Made by a program: the position numbers and the translations under genes
DNA from: Pseudisothecium myosuroides
Lineage: Eukaryota > Streptophyta > Bryopsida > Hypnales > Lembophyllaceae
Assembly: GCA_951799445.1 (NCBI GenBank)
Contig: OX637293.1
Span: 22,444,001 to 22,508,000, forward strand
Direction: 5' to 3'
Length of the DNA: 64,000 nt
The notes under the pieces: model-generated
The model's database searches: none
What the model saw: the letters and a program-made list of their open reading frames with translations, nothing else
Told to the model about the DNA's origin: nothing
Shown: one piece after another, positions 12,906-21,168 of the stretch
Layout of the letters: every line of letters begins with the position of its first letter
Position numbering within the stretch: the first letter of the stretch is position 1

Positions 12906-13637
12906 GGGTGAATGCAAGAAACACCTGTACTATTTTGTGTCACACCTTGCGTTTTGATTAGTTTTTTGGTCATAATTTTTGTGCTTTGGTTCCAAATGAC
13001 TCAAGATTTATAAGTAAGGTACTCATGACTATTATACACCTTGACTAATTTTTTTGTAATTTTCAAAAATAGTTTACTGTCCAAAAATAGCCCCCAATTT
13101 TATGTCATACTTGCTAATTTAGAGGTTTTTAGTACCATTTAGTATCCAAAAAAAATGAATTTTGAGCTGAAATTTGGAAAGGATGGCCTTCTAGTAGACT
13201 TGTAGCTACTGTCCAAAGGAATTTTTAAAATAATTAATTGTATGTGGTGTAGAAGTCCACAAAGTGCAAATCTTTTTGCTTGCATTTTGTAACATATAAA
13301 ATATTATTTTGGAGTTTTTTGGGGTGAATAACCATCTCCATAGAATGCTTACAAATGACTACTTTTCATTTTATGTATTTTCTTTTTTTCTATTTTTAAT
13401 CGATTAAAACATCAAAGTATCCATTTTCTTGAGATTTGGCACTTTTCTAATTTTCTTGCTTAGAGAATTTTTTAATGAATTTCCTTTGGTGGTTACCTTC
13501 ATCTTCAAGGTATATACATTAGACATATTTTTTTTATTTTCAAAAAATTATTTTTCTAATTTTAAAGTATTGCAAAAAAAAACTGATGAGTATTGTCAAA
13601 ACGCAACCAAATTGGCAGGTGTTTCTTGCATTCACCC
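12906..13637 (+). mobile_element. GGGTGATTGCA-family element, 732 bp, TATA duplication
   Basis: Inverted termini of at least 22 bp (GGGTGAATGCAAGAAACACC and on) bound it. TATA flanks both ends (12902-12905 and 13638-13641). Related segments at 46955-46975 and 59890-59910 (inverted) run straight through the site, which gives two natural empty sites. It has no open frame beyond chance and is probably moved by a transposase from elsewhere. Confidence 0.85.
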
Positions 13638-13706
13638 TATAATATACATTGCACATACCTTGAGACTTGTTCAACTTGATTCATCTAATGGAAAGTTTAC
13701 TTTCTA

Positions 13707-13785
13707 CTTCCTTTGTCTCAAAATAAGACCGGTGTTTTTTTTGTAAAATACAAAGGAAACACCAGTCTTTTTGAGACAAAGGAAG
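13707..13785. mobile_element. Stowaway-like MITE, 79 bp
   Basis: The left end CTTCCTTTGTCTCAAAATAA and the inverted right end CTTCCTTTGTCTCAAAAAGA fold back on each other for ~30 bp (13707-13740 with 13752-13785). A TA precedes the left end. The terminus closely follows the Stowaway pattern CTCCCTCCGTYYCAAAATAA as I recall it. The element is very short, nearly all stem. Confidence 0.6.
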
Positions 13786-14446
13786 CAAGGCTTCTTTTTT
13801 CATTTTTGAAGAAGTGCCATAGTGGCGATATAAAATGTTATAGTGGTGATCCAAATTGCAACATTCATCCACTTATTGGATGTATAGTATGGTTTTCATC
13901 CACAATTAGGTGATTTCATCTAATATATTTTTTAATTTCAATGTTGTCTGGCAATTTCATTCAATTTTTTTTGGCATTTTTTATAACCTTTTTTAGCCAA
14001 ATTTTTTTTTCTCGTGCAATCTGGCACCAAAAAGCCAAAAAAAAAAGCCCTGAAAGGAAGTATAATCTTTAGTTTATGCTTATTATCAAAAAAAAATTAA
14101 TGTAAAGCAATCTTCGATAAATTATAGTGGTTATAATATATCACCATACAAGTTAATTTATTCAATAGAAAATCCCACACTAATTGAGATAAATGAATGG
14201 AAAGTTAATAGTGCACAAATATTTAAATGAACTTTGGATGACATGTACAATATGTGATATAGTATGAAAATAGTGTAGAGTCATTATATTGATTTTATGT
14301 AACCGTTCAAGGACTTGAAAGTGTATAGTATAATATTATGAATTTGGTGGTATTTAATCAAAAAAACATTGACCAAATACTTTTCAATACCAAGTAAAAT
14401 AATGATCATGATGATACGTAAATAATAATGTGTGGCAAATCATATA

Positions 14447-14892
14447 TTAACCCCTAAAATCCCAAGGGGTTTGGACAAAACACAAATGTGTTAAAAAATA
14501 TAAGTTTTGTACTTTTTTTGAAGTTTGCATCAAAGAAGATAATGTAAAGCACAAAAAGTAGAAAGCATCCATACGGTTAAAATTATAAAATTCTATTTAG
14601 ATTCTCTTCAAATGAATTTTGAAGATATAACTTCAAAAATTCACCAAAAATACAATTTTTATCTTTAGCATTTGAATTTTATTTTGATTGGTCAAAATTG
14701 TGGTTTCTATTGATTTGTGAAAAAATGCATAACATCTAGTAATGAGAACACCAACACTTTCTCCAAATAGTAAGTTTTTCAACACTAGGCAAATACTAGA
14801 CTCTTTGTGCTATTTCTCTTATAATTTTTGTTTGACCGTAGCGATCTTAGTTTTGAGTATGACTATAGAAAGACAATCCAATTCTTGTAAAT

Positions 14893-14935
<43 letters not shown>

Positions 14936-15002
14936 CGACCGAAAAATCTGCCCAAAGTCGGGCAGCGACCATAAAATGATCGTTTGAGCGCTTAGGGGTT
15001 AA
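14447..15002. mobile_element. inner TTAA-type element, 556 bp
   Basis: It starts TTAACCCCTAAAATCCC and ends GAGCGCTTAGGGGTTAA, so TTAACCCCTAA is inverted at the ends. TTAA is duplicated at 14447-14450 and 14999-15002. It holds an uninterrupted run of 41 T (14895-14935) followed by a GC-rich piece (CGACCGAAAAATCTGCCC). Nothing in it codes for protein. Confidence 0.75.
14895..14935 (+). repeat. T homopolymer, 41 bp
   Basis: This is an unbroken T run inside a TTAA-type element. Read on the other strand it is a long A run. I looked for a SINE or processed-gene body next to it and found none, so replication slippage of a shorter T run is the simpler reading. Confidence 0.9.
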
Positions 15003-16158
15003 ACCACAATTGAAGAATTATAAGGCTAAATATGGGTCGTACAAAAAGACTTTAAGGGCCTTTCAAGGGTTAACATATTGGGAACTTCCATATATAGTGT
15101 CTTTTGCGAATTCAAATAATTTTCAAATTAGTGTGGATTAATGTTACTATAGTGGAAGGTAAACACATGGTAGGATGCACCAACTTTTGTGTCCTAGTGC
15201 ACCAAATGGATAATTTTGAGATTTTCAATATATCATGGACAAATGTTTTGAAGATTAATCTTGGTATAAACTTAATTATAGGTCTTTTTGAAATGTCAAC
15301 ATTGTGTTGTCATCATAAAAATCTCATTAAATGATAATTATGTTCTTACATAAACACAAGATTCTTTAAAAATACTATACATCCCATTTCCAAAAGTGTA
15401 CCGCAAATTTAAAAAAAAGATGGTGGTTGATGGTTTTTCAAGAGCTATTATTTGATTGTTCATTCAAAATTTGAAATATTTGAAAATAAGCAAACTGAAA
15501 AGAAACTTAGATTTTTTTTTGAATGTTTTACTTTAAAAAATTGAATTTTTATGTATTTGAGGATGTTTTTGGAAATGGAAAATTTTTAAGAGAATTTTAT
15601 TGAATTTACGAATTCAAATTAAATATGGAAAATTTTTACAATCACATTTAGGATAGAAATTGGCCAAACTAATATTAAAATGGGAGGTTTGAAATTCAAA
15701 ATTTTTAATATAAACCAATTTTGACAAGTTGAAATTTTTATCCTTGGTTGATTTACAACTGAATCATTTACATTATTTATTTTAATTTTCATTATAATAG
15801 TAATGCTATTTATTTTTAAATTTATTTTTGAAACTTGTGTTTTCAATAAATGTGCATACTATGTACTTAAAGTGCTCTAGCTAGCTTGTAAGGAATCTAC
15901 ACTTAAAGTGATGTAGCTTGTAAGGAATCTTTTTTTAAGAATTAGTTGGTGTCCGTACCATGCATTGCATTTGTCCCTACATTTGCCCCTATATAATTGT
16001 GTAGTAATATTTTCTACATTAAGGTATCTCCATTCAATTGGACCATTTTTCATAATTTTTCCGCTTTGGATGATCACTTTTTAAATATCAATCTACAATT
16101 GCCACAACTATCTCAAATTTTCAAGAGTAGTAATTGGTAGCTGAAAAGTTCTTTAAGG

Positions 16159-16494
16159 CATTAGAGAAAATTTGGGGACTCCGGAGGGCTGCTTCACAGC
16201 CCTCCGGAGGACCCTGAAATTTATTTATTTTTTGCAAAAAAATCAGTTTTTCCCCTATTTCCGCACAGCAGTTTCTGCTGCGACAGTGGCGCAATAAACG
16301 AAATATACGAGTAAAAAAAAATTAAAAAAAATCAAAAAAAAAAAAAAAAAACCCGATTGCTGACTGTTTCAGCGAGCAATCAGCCAAGCTAATTGCTCAC
16401 CGAGGGCCAGTTCTGCAATGACAGGCCAAGCATTTTAATAGCTTGGCATGTCACTGCAGAGCAGCCCTTCGGAGGGCTGGTTTTTTCTCTGATG
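16159..16494. mobile_element. palindrome-rich MITE, copy 1 (336 bp)
   Basis: The termini are CATTAGAGAAAA and TTTTTTCTCTGATG. Inside each end lies CTCCGGAGGGCTG or CAGCCCTCCGGAGG, forming local palindromes. A further hairpin occupies 16415-16457 (arms of GCCAAGC and GCTTGGC extended by TGACA/TGTCA), and AGCAGTTTCTGCT forms a small one near 16266. Segment copy B (48600-48640) lacks the insertion, so it came after the segment was copied. The target duplication is unclear; GGCA on both sides is possible. Confidence 0.75.
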
Positions 16495-16649
16495 GCAACT
16501 GGTGGTAGTTGAAGCATTTTGTGATTCAAGGGTGTTTGATTAACTTAGAAAGCCTTGTAGTGTAACTGCAGTTATGAGTAGATATTCCATGTTTTCAACT
16601 TTAAAAACTCATAGAATACTGTGTAATAGTGTTAGATTAAAAAATTTAT

Positions 16650-16837
16650 GGTCAATTTCATTAAAATGGCGGTATTATTGAATTTTGGTGCTTTTACAAT
16701 CCAAAATGACTATTTTGAAATCTATACCGGTCCTAGATGTTTCTGAACGCCCGTTCTAAACTCTATACTTGTCCTAGATGGTTAAAATGTTACACCGTCA
16801 ATATGGTGCAATAGTACCACCATTTTAATGAAATTAT
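16650..16837. mobile_element. hAT-like MITE, first of two side by side (worn)
   Basis: GGTCAATTTCATTAAAATGG at the left and CCATTTTAATGAAATTAT at the right are worn forms of the terminus seen at 53719-53909. The middle shares the TATACCGGTCCTAGATG and GAACGCCCGTTCTAAA motifs. It directly abuts the next copy. Confidence 0.65.
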
Positions 16838-17028
16838 GGGCAATTTTATCAAAATGGCAATATTTTTTTAAAATGGCATGAAAACAATTCAGAACAGCCG
16901 TTCTAAAATCTATACCTGTCCTAGATGGTTCAGAATGGCCGTCCTAAAATCTATCTCTATCTTAGATGGTGAAAATGGCACACCGTCAAAGTGGCACTTG
17001 GAATACCGCCATTTTAACGAAATTGCCC
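16838..17028. mobile_element. hAT-like MITE, second copy (191 bp)
   Basis: It begins GGGCAATTTTATCAAAATGG and ends CGCCATTTTAACGAAATTGCCC. It is the same length as the 53719-53909 copy and collinear with it, including two TCCTAGATGGTTCAGAA-type repeats and AAAGTGGCACTTGGAATA. Segment copies B and C lack both MITEs here. Confidence 0.75.
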
Positions 17029-17636
17029 ATAATTGCCCATATTCTGAAAATTCTAAGGTTGGTTTTCTCTCAAGGAAGGCATTCTAACATTCTTTCCATT
17101 GAAAATAAATTACCACACATCCGTTTGATTAAATTGAGAAAATTTCACAACTTCGGTTTAAAACCAAAATGTGTACCTGTCCTAGTGTTGGGCCTGAAAT
17201 TAGACTTTTGTGAAAGATGTTTGTCACAATTACTTGGCTTGTGGAATACTTCCATTTTAACGAAATGGACCTTATCATCATTTGCATCACGTACCTAGTT
17301 CCTGGTAGAAGGAGAAAATATGTTAGTGTCGAGTGCTTATAAACCTTAAATTGGATCCTGAGTCCAAACCCACTCAAAGGTGCACACTGATGAAAGTTAA
17401 TGCACCTCCCTATCCTCTTCACAAATAAGAGGGTAATGCGTCCGTTTGACAAGTGGAGCACTTCAGCAGTGAGTGGCAAGCAACAACGGAAGCATTCGAC
17501 CGACGTCACATAACTTATATTTGAAAACGAATAAGAAAATCGGTATCCCGAGGCTTCAATCCAGAAAGCTTCATAGATCGACCAGTTTCTAGATCTCGAG
17601 AACTTAATCGTCGCCAGTTACTCGACTTAACCAAAA

Positions 17637-17790
17637 TTTCATTAAAATGCTGGTATTCCACAAAATTGGCACTCACGTTTAGACCTTGCTTTCTGAAATC
17701 TATACCAATTCTTGACTTTAGAGATAAAGGAGGAAATGAATGGAAAAATGTTCAATTTTACGGCCATTCTAACGAAAATTTGGTTCTACT
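17637..17790. mobile_element. diverged relative of the hAT-like MITE
   Basis: CAAAATTTCATTAAAATGCT with GGTATTCCA at the left, and GGCCATTCTAACGAAAATTT at the right, form an inverted pair like the 191-bp family. The CTGAAATCTATACC motif also recurs inside. The ends are blurred, so the limits are approximate. Confidence 0.5.
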
Positions 17791-17911
17791 GTACTGTCAT
17801 TAGGGCACAAATTTCAAACACCTCGCACACAAGGGGGCCTGGTCTTTGCACGCGGCCGTCTGTGTCAGATGTCTGCATGAAATGTCTGCCCTTGTTGCAA
17901 TTCATCATCAC

Positions 17912-17921
17912 TATAAAAATA
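17912..17921 (+). promoter_or_regulatory. TATA box in repeat-derived DNA upstream of the small secreted gene
   Basis: TATAAAAATA is followed by pyrimidine-rich ATGGACTCGCTCTCTGCC, a plausible transcription start region. It lies ~440 bp before the ATG at 18361. A CAG acceptor-like site (18315-18319, GACTCAG) just upstream of the ATG would allow a 5' untranslated intron. Because copy D carries the same region, it may instead be an LTR promoter; TGGCGACTC follows at 18026. Confidence 0.4.
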
Positions 17922-18360
17922 GATGGACTCGCTCTCTGCCTTCTCATCTTCCTTCTCATCTACCTCCTCATCTGCCTTCTAATCTCTAACTTATATCAGG
18001 TTCGTCTTCCAGTTTCTCAGGTGGTGGCGACTCATTACGTACCCTTTGAATTCGAAGTTACTAAATATGTTTTGAGTGCTCAAAATCTTCAGTCTTGCCA
18101 GTCTGTTTCCCTGTTTTGCGTTTACATCTTATGTATCTACGGCAATGTACTAATATAAGTTGCAAAGTATTTCGTGCTTTGAAATTTCTTGTCTACATAT
18201 GATATTGACTGTTTGATCTGTGCATCGATCGCCCTGATCTGTTCGTTGAGCTTCTGTAAATATATTTTGCCCACGGAAGTTCATTGGCTAATATGTGACT
18301 GATGCATATGTGACTCAGATTGAACGGCCGATCAAGAAGAAGAAGAAGCAGTAAACCGTC

Positions 18361-18711
18361 ATGGCAGCATTCGGGACCAAGGTGGTCGTCTTGATGATGG
18401 TTCTCCCAAGTCTGCTGCTGCTGCAGACTTCCTCAGTGGAGGCCGTGGACATCGTGGCTTACAACGAAAATACTTCGTGTTCGGGAACGGTTGCGGGCGG
18501 GTGCTACAACATAGCGGCCAACACATGCTGCGTATTGAATGGCACCGGTGCGCCAGCAGTACAAATCTTAAATCTGCTGGATGGTGAATCGGCCAGTATC
18601 TACAATGGAGGTGAATGCACAACGGAGGTAATTGTTGGCTATAATGTGGCTGAGGAGTGTGCTTACAGCTCCAGCTTCTTCACTGGCGCTAAATGGGTTT
18701 CCACCACTTAA
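18361..18711 (+). CDS. small secreted cysteine-rich protein, possibly MiAMP1/beta-gamma-crystallin-like
   Basis: This is an intact single-exon frame of 116 codons. Residues 1-28 form a clear signal peptide: Lys7, a hydrophobic run 8-21, and a small-residue cleavage region ending VEA. The mature part of ~88 residues has six cysteines (40, 48, 56, 57, 86, 100), is rich in Gly, Asn, Thr and Ser, and has acidic character. Short hydrophobic strands (VDIVAYNE, ASIYNGGEC, EVIVGYN) suggest an all-beta extracellular protein. The spacing of IVAYNENTSC and ASIYNGGEC recalls the plant antimicrobial MiAMP1 fold. However, the final Cys of that family is absent and a CC pair is extra, so the family call is only a suggestion. 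The frame is much richer in GC than its surroundings. Its stop codon TAA is part of the TTAA into which transposons inserted, so its 3' untranslated region is now transposon DNA. The ATG follows a purine-rich AAGAAGAAGAAGAAGCAG stretch. Confidence 0.75.
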   Translation: MAAFGTKVVVLMMVLPSLLLLQTSSVEAVDIVAYNENTSCSGTVAGGCYNIAANTCCVLNGTGAPAVQILNLLDGESASIYNGGECTTEVIVGYNVAEECAYSSSFFTGAKWVSTT

Positions 18712-18714
18712 CCC

Positions 18715-19692
18715 TTAACCCTAGGACCGCCTAAGAGGACAAAAAGTGTCCTCACATAGTTTTAAGTTAAATTCAAAGTACTGTAACTTTTGCATCCAAT
18801 GTCCAAATTCAATAAAAGTTGTTGGGAAAGTTGCACCTTTTTTTCTAGTTTGTGTGGTAAAATTTTCAGATCAATCCAAGAGGTAATGATTTTCTGGAAG
18901 CCAATCAAAGTTCACAGGCTCAATTTGATTCACCAAAGTGCACTTCATGGCTGCAACTTCGGGGGCTTGTATCTCCTTCATCCACTGTTCGATTTCAATA
19001 AAATTTATTGGGTTGTGTTTCCCTTTAATTCTAGTTATTGTGGTGAAATTTTCATGTCAATCCAAGTTGTTTTGAATGTTTGGGAGCAATTCAAAATTCA
19101 AAATCCCGCCATTTATGGACTATAGTGAACTTCGGCGGCTTGTATCTTCTTCATAAAATGTCCGTTTTCAATAAAAAAAAATTGTAAAAGTTGCGCATAC
19201 TAGTCTAGTTTGTGTGGCTAAATTTTCATATCAATACAAGAATTTATGAATGACTGAGAAGCATTTTAGTAGAAGGAGGTTCAGCCCTAGATGTGTTTTT
19301 TGCAACTTTTCTTGCCTATTTTTGACATTTGCAAGCCATTTTGCAAACACATTGAGTCAATTGAATGAAATTTTTTTTCACCAATGTGTTTGTATCCTGG
19401 TTTTGAATCACTTTGTAGTTTAAAGTTTTTTCATTTGATTAGGTTTAGAAATCAAATTTGGCCTCTAAATGAGTTTTTAGGAAAATTTCAGCATTCTTTT
19501 TCAACACTAAAACATTATAATCTTGCAATCTACACGGTCAAATGACTTCAAATTTGATCCATGACATCTACAACATGTGTACTACATGATTGTACGGTTA
19601 AGATCTTTATTACTTAGTTACATTTAGATTTATAGCACTTCAAAAGCTAGGATGTTTTTTACCCAAAACGGCCATGGGTGGTTTAGGGTTAA
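18715..19692. mobile_element. TTAA-type element with internal ~180-bp tandem repeats
   Basis: It starts TTAACCCTAGGACCGCC and ends GGTGGTTTAGGGTTAA, inverted with few differences. Inside, three diverged units start near 18787, 18970 and 19143. They share TTCAATAAAA, then TAGTTTGTGTGGTAAAATTTTC, where 20 bases at a time can be followed, and CAATCCAAG. It has no real open frame; a 111-codon frame here crosses the repeats by chance. Confidence 0.7.
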
Positions 19693-20224
19693 AGGACATT
19701 GCAAGCCCCATGGGCTTGTTTGAAAGTCAAACTTGCATTTTTCACATAGTTCTTGATTTTAAATGCTTTCAAGCTTAACTAAGAAAATGTAGCTCCAATA
19801 ATCTACTTTTTACTTCATTTGAATTTTTTTACAAATTGTTAAAATTGTAATTTTTGTGACACTTTAAAGATAGCATCTTGAAAGCTCAAAAATACATCTT
19901 TTGGGGACTTTTTCTATCAAATTTCTCTTGGTATGAGCTTGAGGAGTACATCAATTACACCATGATCATTTTTGTCACTATTAATTCCATTTTCCTTAAA
20001 AATTTCATACTACTTAAGCATTTTTATAATTACAATGATTTTTATAAAGAAATTTCTTTAGAAAATCATATAAAATTGAATTTGATGTTTTTCGTTATGA
20101 AAAAATGAGATTAAATTTTGGACATATATTACTACGTGTGAAAAATATTAAATTTTTGAAATATGTGTTTTAATATAGAAATCTAAAAAAGTTTGACCAA
20201 GCTTGAACATGAAATGTCCTTTAA
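19689..20224. mobile_element. TTAA-type element, 536 bp, different terminus
   Basis: The left end TTAAAGGACATTGCAAGC and the right end (inverted) TTAAAGGACATTTCATG share 12 bp, followed by a GCTTG...TCAAAC similarity. It shares its TTAA with the elements on both sides. The short AAAGGACATT terminus is unlike the CCCCTAAAGG type. It may be a separate subfamily, or a gap between two elements that looks like one by chance. Confidence 0.5.
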
Positions 20225-21161
20225 CCCCTAAAGGACCGAGACCTTTTTTCTGCCAAAAAACACTGAAAACTGCCATTTCTATAGCAAACAATAAAAAAAA
20301 TTGAAAAATGTTTTTTTTGCAAATCTAACCATAGGATCTTACACCTAACTAGTATGAGAATGTGTGGAAAAAATTTCAGAATTTTTGACCGCACAGATTG
20401 CAAGATATCTGCGTTTAAAGTGAAAAAAACAAGGTTTTCAGCACATTGCGGGACTAGATTTTTTGATTTTAAACATTTTTAACTTAAAATTTTTTCACTA
20501 CAGAGTTTTGAGCTATAAATCTTTATAGTGGAGAATTGAGTTGAGAGTCTAGGAAAAAAAAAGAAATTCAAAAAAGCTTAATTATCATTCTTAAAAAAAT
20601 TGTTAAGTAGAAGTAGGTACGAGATAGAAGGAAAATCTAAAATATTAATATCTCTTAGATGGAATTAAAATTCACTAATCCCAATGGTGAGATTGTTCTA
20701 GCAACTAAGCTAAACCAATCAAAAAAAAAATTTGGAAAAATTTGGAAGATTGCATTCAGAAATGAATCCTACAAGTTATTTTTTTCAAGAAGATGCTCTA
20801 ATTGCCCGAAAAACAAGAATGTCCATAACTTTTTCATAACATATCCAAATGAAATGAATCAAAGCTTTCTGGATAGACAAAAATATAATCTATGAGAAAA
20901 AAAATACTAAAAAAAAAATTCAAATTTTTGTCCATTTTTTTTCTGCTGCCCGGGCTGCCCGCCGTCCCCTGTTTTGAGCTTATTTGGTCATAACTTTTTT
21001 TCCCGGGCACCGATTGTGAAAAAAATTATATTCCCACAAAGCTCATCAGTTTTTCTATCTCCAAAAAAAGTTTAAAAAAATCACAAGAAAATTTCAGCCT
21101 GTAGGTACCTACCCGGAAATGCATTTGTCCCCCGAAGGGACAACAGTCCTTTAGGGGTTAA
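20221..21161 (+). mobile_element. TTAA-type element, best-preserved copy, 941 bp
   Basis: The ends TTAACCCCTAAAGGACC and GTCCTTTAGGGGTTAA are inverted, with TTAA at 20221-20224 and 21158-21161. It is collinear with 23026-23945, with the worn copy 4609-5816, and with 63032-63681 (inverted). Near the right end are GC-rich words (GGCTGCCCGCCGTCCCC and CCCCGAAGGGACAA). It has no transposase. The CCC start plus TTAA is the piggyBac pattern; Kolobok and Sola3 elements also use TTAA, so the superfamily is inferred. Confidence 0.8.
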
Positions 21162-21168
21162 GGGTTAA

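Larger units (their letters stand above)
14299..15073. mobile_element. outer TTAA-type element interrupted by a second one
   Basis: The left end is GTAACCGTTCAAGGACTTG (TTAA changed to GTAA). The right end is GGCCTTTCAAGGGTTAA. In segment copies B (47275-47300) and C (59560-59580, inverted) the same place reads TTTATTTAAAATATTGT without a break, so a single TTAA was the target. Without the inner element at 14447-15002 it would be about 220 bp long. Confidence 0.75.
12385..18140 (+). repeat. large dispersed segment, copy A (most complete)
   Basis: This segment matches about 46740-49420 in the same orientation and about 60420-57190 inverted. Landmarks are TGTCTTTGAGACACTAA (12600), TATCACACTAAAATAGTGG (12877), AATAATTTTCAAATTAGTGTGG (15117), TGGACAATTTTGAGATTTTC (15206), AAGGCATTCTAACATTCTTT (17077) and GTCCAAACCCACTCAAAG (17362). 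Copy A is longer because at least six younger elements have inserted into it, each missing from the other copies. The 3' part (17500-18140) has promoter- or LTR-like features. No conserved protein is apparent, so the class is unknown. Confidence 0.7.
18708..21168. mobile_element. cluster of three abutting TTAA elements on the gene's stop codon
   Basis: Adjacent elements share their TTAA: 18715-19692, 19689-20224 and 20221-21161. The outer edges mirror each other. TTAACCC precedes the first TTAACCCTAGGACC, and GGGTTAA follows the last CTTTAGGGGTTAA. After the cluster the sequence resumes with AATGACTTTGACTTG, probably the native 3' untranslated region of the upstream gene. Confidence 0.7.

Noticed and set aside
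14895..14935. T run considered as the A tail of a retroposed gene or SINE
   Set aside because: No RNA polymerase III boxes, gene body or matching target duplication are found. The run lies inside a TTAA element.
17712..18158. 148-codon plus-strand frame just upstream of the secreted-protein gene
   Set aside because: It spans a MITE relative, the TATA box and repeat sequence that is broken in copy D. It has no motif and is probably chance.
20221..21161. Telomere-like CCCTAAA at the element ends
   Set aside because: Plant telomere repeats are CCCTAAA in tandem. Here it occurs once per end, always next to TTAA, so it is a transposon terminus.
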